A stretch of 64,000 nucleotides of DNA from Bathymodiolus brooksi (Eukaryota; Mollusca; Bivalvia; Mytilida; Modiolidae). Position numbers and translations under genes: made by a program. This document shows, piece after piece, positions 49,801 to 58,800 of the stretch. The first letter of the stretch is position 1; each line of letters begins with the position of its first letter. The stretch covers positions 35,515,331 through 35,579,330 of the forward strand of contig OY804583.1 of assembly GCA_963680875.1 (NCBI GenBank), read 5' to 3'. The notes beneath the pieces were generated by a model, which searched no databases, had not been told where the DNA came from, and saw nothing but the letters and a program-made list of their open reading frames with translations.

Positions 49801-52800
49801 CTTAATACTTTTTCTTATTGATTTTGGTATGAATTTTTCTTTTTTTTTCTTTATTTATTTCATTGAGGTTTTATTGAATGTTTCAGTGTTTTATGGTACT
49901 TTTCATACAGTATAATTTTATTAGATATATTTATATGGTTAACATGTCAAATTGTTTAATGTTTTAGATTGTAAAGCACTTAGAGTAATTTTTAATTGGA
50001 TAATGCGCTATATAAATACTGTAAATAATAATAATAATAATACTATAATGGTTTGTTGTTAGTACAAAAAATGTAGCGACATAATAAATGTAAATAACTC
50101 AATTTCAATAATTCGATTTACAAGTATTGATGAGACTGTATACCGGGAGATAAATGGTCGGTAAGTAGTAGAGCCTATGAGTTCGACTCCAACTTGTGGC
50201 AAATTGTACTCTATGACACATTATCTGTTACATGTGAACGATTGGTGGTTAACACTGAGTATTCCGGCTTCCTCCATCAATAAACTGCTCATCGCAATAT
50301 AACTGAACTATTGCTAAAAAAAATTATTGTCAACTATTACTATTCTATTAATCTTGTTTTGTATTCTGATAAAAATAGTCTACGTACAATGACCTTTCTG
50401 TAGACGAATCAAGTCTAGTCCGATATCTCCTTTACTGTCTGGTCCAATAGTCCCTTCAAACGAAATCTGCAAAAAATATAGTTAACATTTGTAAATAAAT
50501 ATTGGTTCTTACTTGTTTTTTATCGTTTGTTTATATATGTATTGATTGTGGAGATACAGGTATCAAGAGGTGAAGGTTGGGAGTCCATTAAACGGTAAAA
50601 CACTGATACATTTCTCCAATCCAGTGTTCAGTAAGAAATTGAGATGTGATTGTGGAGATACCGGTATCAAGAGGTGAAGGTTGGGAGTCCATTAAACGGT
50701 AAAACACTGATACATTTCTCCAATCCAGTGTTCAGTAAGAAATTGAGATGTGATTGTGGAGATACAGGTATCAAGAGGTGAAGGTTGGGAGTCCATTAAA
50801 CGGTAAAACACTGATACATTTCTCCAATCCAGTGTTCAGTAAGAAATTGAGATGTGATTGTGGAGATACCGGTATCAAGAGGTGAAGGTTGGGAGTCCAT
50901 TAAACGGTAAAACACTGATACATTTCTCCAATCCAGTGTTCAGTAAGAAATTGAGGTGTGATTGTGGAGATACAAGTATCAAGAGGTGAAGGTTGGGAGT
51001 CCATTAAACGGTAAAACACTGATACATTTCTCCAATCCAGTGTTCAGTAAGAAATTGAGATGTGATTGTGGAGATACAGGTATCAAGAGGTGAAGGTTGG
51101 GAGTCCATTAAACGGTAAAACACTGATACATTTCTCCAATCCAGTGTTCAGTAAGAAATTGAGGTGTGATTGTGGAGATACAAGTATCAAGAGGTGAAGG
51201 TTGGGAGTCCATTAAACGGTAAAACACTGATACATTTCTCCAATCCAGTGTTCAGTAAGAAATTGAGATGTGATTGTGGAGATACAGGTATCAAGAGGTG
51301 AAGGCTGGGAGTCCATTAAACGGTAAAACACTGATACATTTCTCCAATCCAGTGTTCAGTAAGAAATTGAGGTGTGATTGTGGAGATACAGGTATCAAGA
51401 GGTGAAGGTTGGGAGTCCATTAAACGGTATAACCCAGATACATTTCTCCAATCCAGTGTTCAGTAAGAAATTGAGGTGTGATTGTTGAGATACAGGTATC
51501 AAGAGATGAAGGTTGGGATTCCATTAAACGGTATAGCCTCAATACATTTCTCCAAGCCAGTGTTCAGTAAGAAGTTGAGATGTGATTGTGGAGATACAGG
51601 TATCAGGAGATGAAGGTTGGGATTCCATTAAACTGGATAACCTCAATACATTTCTCCAAGCCAGTGTTCAGTAAGAAGTTGAGATGTGATTGTGGAGATA
51701 CAGGTATCAGGAGATGAAGGTTGGGATTCCATTAAACTGGATAACCTCAATACATTTCTCCAAGCCAGTGTTCAGTAAGAAGTTGAGATGTGATTGCTCG
51801 TTTTGTTGATATTGGTGGAATTGTTGATCATCACTGGTTAAACTTTCTTTTCATAAAGAGGAGGAAATATATTTGAAATTCGAAAGAAAGAATTAAAAAA
51901 AATGTCAGCATGTAAAAACGATGAAAATAAATATGATCCAAGTTTTATGGTCATTCAAGGAATATATTTTGTTTGCCGTAGGCACAAATTTGTTTTTCTA
52001 TTTCATGACATATTACTGGATTTTTAACAACAGGAGCCACTAGTGGAGCAGGAATTGTGTGCCTTTCCAGAACACCTGAGCTCATCACAAGTGCTAAAGG
52101 TTTTCAGGACTTCTGGTATGTGTATATTAGACTAGATATTACAGATCAATGTTGAATTATGACTACATGGCCAACACAACTGAATTGATATTGCTCCCTG
52201 TTGTCCTATGGTTTAATGACATCTAACTAAGGTCAGGGGTTTCACCGTTTAATTGAGCATACAAACAACACAATACATACATATAGATATTAGCTATTGA
52301 AATTTGTCTAGCTTATAAGTTACGTTACTCTGAATCAACTCATTTTACTCACTATTGTATCTGAGTATTGAGGAATTTGAACAATACTCGTATGCCATTG
52401 TTCTCCTTGGTTTCCGGAAAAGATTTCAACTTGACTGGGTGTAGCAGACCGTTCGCCGGCGTACACTATCAAATCCCCTGGGTTACTATACATATGGTAG
52501 GAATACTTCAAGCAGAAATCCGAGTCTAATAACAAGAAAAAATAACCTATATTATTAACATGAATATGTAAAGCTCCAACAATCAATTTTGCTAAGGGGC
52601 CATGGCTATGCTCGTATGGTAGTAAGGTTTACAACTACCTATGCAACAATCAGTACATATGACCACTAACATTATGAGTTGGAATCCCGCTAAATGCGAG
52701 GTGTACTTGATACAACATTACGCGATAAAGTTTGTTTGTGACTTGTGGTAGGTCAGTGGCTTTCTCCGGTTTCCTCCATCTATTAAACTAAACATTATAG

Positions 52801-55800
52801 CTGAATTAGTATGACAGTGGCATTACCCTATCCCCTAAATTTTGATATGGAATATAATTTTGGGTGTTTAACACACAGTTTTTCATAAGTGTTAAATGGT
52901 GCATGGCGGACATATTAATGAAAAATCTAATCTACATACTGTTAGGAAAACAAACAGAGTAAACAATCACTAAAAACAAGTTCCTAAATAACATTAAAAA
53001 GATCCTTAGAAATTCTCTGTGGTATAGAAATGGAGAGAGCCCATCTGATAGTGGGATACGCTTGATATACATAATGACCTCAATACTTAACCACAAATGT
53101 TGAATCATGAATGACATTTAAAAAAACCTGACGGATTCTCAGTTGTATAGAATTAGTACACTTGATATACATGACGACCTAAATTACTTGACATTAAATA
53201 ACAAGCAATCAATCAAAATCTAGACAAGACATCTTACTAATTTTTCTTTTTATTCTAGTTCTAAATATTTCCTTTTAGAGTGACACTGATATCTGCACAT
53301 GGTTTATATTGTGAAAACTGTCTAAACAGAACTCCCAACTTTTGTGTTCGGAATAGACAGGTGTTCGGTTTATACAGGTTGACTTAATAGCGATTTCGCA
53401 CCTTGTGACTTTATTTAAAGTTTGGTTTATACTGGATTATGTGTTACGCTTAGGGTTAAGTTTAGACTGGTTTCACTGTAGACAATTTACACAACTTCAG
53501 TTTGCATGGAAATTGTAATGGAATGTTAATTAATTTTGTCTATTTCTAAGCCAACCTCAATCCAAATTATACATTATAAATCACATTAGTATGTTTGCTT
53601 TTTTTATGTTTGCATTGACAAGGCTTAATAGGTACATTATGTCATAATAGAAATGTACAGTTTCAAAATAATACAAATATTAATTAAACTAAGGTATATT
53701 CCCTCAGTCATATGTAACCATAGCATTTGTGGTTATCTTGTGTATACCCATTAGTTTTCTTGATCTCAAAGACTCTCCAATTATTCGACTTTTCAATTGT
53801 TTTACTTTAAGTGTATATGATACATGTCATTCCAGAAACATGTTTATTGTATCACAATTTCTATGGTACAATATGTATACCTACTTAGCTAAACTAGAGG
53901 CTCAGTGGACTGAGCATGTGTCGCTATCCTTTCATTTTGTTTTTAGGAAACTTTATACAGAACCTTCCATGGCTGCTTCCTACCACGTTTGAGTTCATTT
54001 GGCCTAGCTGTTTCAGAGAAGAAGATTTTTTTTAGAGATCGACCAATCAGAAATAAGAATTGCCTGTGTCGGCCATGTTTGTTAACAGATCGGGACGAAA
54101 TGAGCAGTCAATATAGAGGACTTTCCATAAATGTGCCATACCAAGTTTCAGTTCCTTTGGCTAAGGGCTGTCAGAGGTGAAGATTAAAAGGTGAAAAGTT
54201 AACGGATGACAGACGATGGACGCCAAGTGATGGCAAAAAGGTAATGTGAGCTAAAAAAGGAAACTATTCATAGGACAGTTACCTGCAAGTTTGAATTGTG
54301 ACGTGTCAAATATTGCATTATCCTCTGGCTGACGTGGTAACGATGCTTCAGTATATATATAATACATTCCGTTAAAGGCCTTGTTGGGTCCTGTGCTGCC
54401 ACTTGGTGTCTTACCCTGTCGATTAAACAGATACGAACTCAATTCTTAAGCTTTCGTGGAAAACTTTATATAAATGTTATTGGCTTGTTTAGAAAACAAC
54501 AATTAATTTACTTAAACTCTCAATCAGTTTGTTTTTTGAATATCAATCATACTTTGAACGGCATCAATTCAACAAATAATCCCTTAAATGCGGGACGTAA
54601 AAAATATGATCTCCTTTTTCATACTTTTGTAAGAGTTTCCTTACTTGGTAGTTATTTTATATAGTTTAAGTGGGGATTTTATGTAATTGTTTATAAGAAA
54701 AGAATAACTTTTTGTGCAAAGGAAATAAAATCTATTCGAGATAACTTGAAAATATATTAAAATTCTAAGCATAAGGAAATTCAGAGCAGAAATAACATCA
54801 AAAACATTAAACTGTCAAAAATGTCCGTAGAGATTATATAAAAATACCGTCAAAAAGGGAGAAAACTCTTACAGAATGTAAACCAAACATATAAGGAAGA
54901 TAACTCTAACAGAATGTAAATTAAACATACAAGAAAGATAACTCTTACAAAAAGTAAATTAAACATATAGCGAGATAACTCTAACAGAATGTAAACTAAG
55001 AATATAAGGAAGACAACTCTAACAGAATGTAAATTAAACATTTATGGGAAACAACTCTTGCATAATGTAGATTAAACATATAAGGCAGATAACTCTTACA
55101 AAATGTAAATCAAATATATAAGGGAGATAACTCTAACAGAACGTAAAACAAACTTATAAGGGAGATAACTCTAATATATTGTAAATTAAACATATAAGGA
55201 AGACAACTATAACAGAATGCAAATTAAATATATAAGGGAGACAACTCTTACAGAATGTAAATTAAACATATAAGGGAGATAACTCTAACAAAATGTAAAT
55301 TAAACATATAGCGAGATAACTCTTACAGAATGTAAATTAAAAATATAAGGGAGACAACTCTTACAGAATGTAAATTAAACATTCATGGGAGTCAACTCTT
55401 GCAGAATGTATATTAAACATAAAAGGGAAATAACTTTAATATAATGTAAATTAAACATATAAGGGAGAAAACTCCAATAGAATGCAAATTAAACATACAA
55501 GGGAAATAACTCTAACAGAATGGAAACTAAACAAAAACTGAACAGAATAAAACACGAAGTTCTGCTCATGTCGAGTTTAACAGTGTGAGGTTTGGATGTT
55601 TTACATCTCCCCACAACTCACTCTTCCGAAGCCACATAAATGCTAGAGTGGAGAATGTTTGCCTCCATGTATGTAAAGGGATTACTGGCAGTAGCTCTGA
55701 ATGCGAAATCATTTTTGGAAGTAGTCATAAATTGCCCAAAAAAGTTACTGCCCCATAAATTATCTGCCTTTCTACTTGTAACACACACCTGTATATAGTG

Positions 55801-58800
55801 TAATGTTATCTTACCTATATGAGTTACTGTTACTAATAAAAACATAGATATTAAATTTAGTGCAAACGACACGTTTCTGGAATAACCTTCATCAGACCTG
55901 TATGCTCAAAATCGAAAGATTGGAACGCCAAATTTGGGAACAATAAAACCAAAGGGCCTAAACAGAATAGCTAATATATGCGAAGGTCACATATGCCTGA
56001 GGGAGGAGAACCTTAGTTTTATCATCAATATAGCTGAAATACTGATCACTCAAAATAAAAAATCAACCAATCATGTTTTCCCAGAACAAACGTATTGTGT
56101 GGAAATTGTGTCTGTAGTATCTTTGTCATAAAGTGGTCACAATTTCAAGATCATTTACAAGTGAGAATTTAAACAATAGCATGTCAATTCTACTACATCT
56201 TATAGTGAAGCAATGGTCCTATATCTAAGGAAAAAAGTCCATTGGAATATTGTCACAGGAATGTGATTCTTATAAATGAAGTTTTGCAATAAAAAAAAAT
56301 ACAAATACATGTATGCTAGCCCTTAACTTAGAAATATAAATTCAACATTCTGGTTTTAATACTGTAGAAAGATGTGGGTAGATCTATTTTCTTGAACCTA
56401 ATAGCATTGACATTGTGTGTAAGAAATAAAAAGCATAAATAAATAACATTACTTACGGTGTAAACGGTCCAATTGAAGATATCTTCCATTGCATTGTGGA
56501 AAACACACTCATTTTCGCCAGCCTCAAAATCACAAGTAAATGTCACACCGCTTGTTCGGTCTGAAACAGATGAATATGGCAAATAAAGAGAGAGGGATTT
56601 AGAATAATGCTTTAAAATATTAATTTAACATTAGATATTGTAAGAAGAGTTTGAAGATACCAAAGGGGTAATCAGAATCCGTATATCGAAGAAGAACAGA
56701 AAACAAAATCGTCAAAAGTACCAAAGGACAAACAACGATCTACAAAACATACATATAAAACTAAAGATCTAGTAACATGAACCTCACTAAAAACCAGGGG
56801 TGAACTCAGGTGCTCTGGAAGGGTAAGCAGTTCCTGCTCCACTATGACGCCCGTCGTGTTTATCTTGTTACAAACCTGGTGATAAATCATGAATGAGGAA
56901 AAGACAGGGAAGGGTTTACGACAAATGGAACATATCCGTGGTCATTTGTGACACAGATATTCCATAACGGTCAACTAAGTCATGGTGGCGACCGTAAAAG
57001 TTTCGAAGTGATGACTTGTGTAAGCTTGTCTGTGATTGGTCATTTGAACTTATTACCTATGATACAACCTTATACCATTCATAAGAAAATTCAACAAACA
57101 GCCAATACTCATTAAATTTCCATTAGAATTTGAATTTTGGTGTTTAACGCCACATTCAGCAATATTTCAGCTATATCATGGCGACCAGTTTTAATGGTGG
57201 AGGAAGCCGGAGTACCCGGAGAAAACCACCGACCCTGGACAAGCAACTGGTAAACATTATCACTTGCGGCTGCGAGTCGAGTGCACCCTTTTTTGTAATT
57301 TACAAAGCTGGGTGCGAACCCACGCCGTATTGGTGATAGGCTTGTATGAGTTGTTAGATCCACCGACCTAACTCATTGAGCCACCCGAGCCCTATTTCCA
57401 GGGTCATTACGGTTTTCACAGTTTTCCGGTTGTTGACTGATTTTGTCTGTTTATATACTTATGAGTTTTGACTTTCCCTTTGTAAGATTGTACAGAGTTC
57501 GGTAATTTTGTTATTACCCTTAATTAATTATCCATTAGATATATACAACACCATGAATGAATATATTTTCAGTTATTTTGTCAGCTATTAAGCTTAGCTG
57601 AATCTCCTTCTGACATCTTATTTGTTTGTATCCTTATGTTATGTTTCCTCAACACCGAATAATCCCCGAGAGATCTGTGCAAACAAATACTGTTCTAGCT
57701 AAAAGGTACAACTTCCTCCATAAGTGGAGTCCTCTAGTTGTGTGGAGTGAATAAAATAAAAACCTCACATTGATGACAGGCTACATATATGCAGGTGTGG
57801 ATTCAGACAGGGACACACCCATCTACCTCCCTTTAAAAACTCGGCCGGTGATCATTTGTTGTTAAATTTTACGATATTTCTAGGCTACAAAGTGTGTTTC
57901 CCCTCTAACATTTGCGCCTACATATGAGGGCCTTATGTTTGGAGAATGTTGCAGGTAGCAAACAACTAGCAGTAGATCATTATAAACATGTGCTATCAAT
58001 AACCCCAATACTCCCAAAATGCATCACAACAAGGTATGATTCTTCTTATCTAAACTCCAACCATGTCCATGAAGTATACACCATTTTTCCATATTACTTT
58101 GTTCGCTTGTTGATTCTCTGTTATGCACATTTAACAAAATCTAGTAAATACTTTTTTTTTCAGAAATAAGGATCTAATGGTTTTGACAATAAATGTAAAC
58201 AAATGCAATGAGTAGGTTGTGAAACTCAGAATAATACTTTATTAAACGGTGACAGCCATTAAATATAATATGGTAATAGGTGTTACCTAACTTGGGACGA
58301 AGTCCAATCAAAAAAATTAAACAATATTAACTCAGATATATGTACTCGACGTCTCAATTTCATAGAACATATTATTTCGGACAGGAGGAGGAAGAAATCA
58401 AACTCTGTTTAATGATATTGTCAGTTCATTGTATATGTTTAATGGGCTAGAACACGCTGCGATTTTGAGTCATTTTTTAACATTCATAACCGGAAGTAGT
58501 TCCAGATTACTGCACATCCGAATTTCTGCAGAAACCCCCTGTATTGGTTTCTGGTGCGTCATTTCCGGTGCAAGGAATTTTAGCTATTAAGTGATATGGA
58601 TCTGGAATCAAAATATTGCTATTTCTACCATAGTTGGGACTTCGTCCCATATAACTTCTTACTAAATAACTGCCAATGACCTTGATGATAGAGGGGACAA
58701 GGTCATTAACATATGACAACTTGTCATGACAACAGTTGACACAGATTCACACCCTCATACCCACCTCAAATGTGTGAATGTTGCAAGACACCTACCCAAG

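Noticed and set aside
58507..58719. 70-codon minus-strand frame as an extra exon between EGF 1 and MAM 1
   Set aside because: EGF 1 and MAM 1 part 1 already join in phase, and the frame has no matching splice borders or recognised motif.
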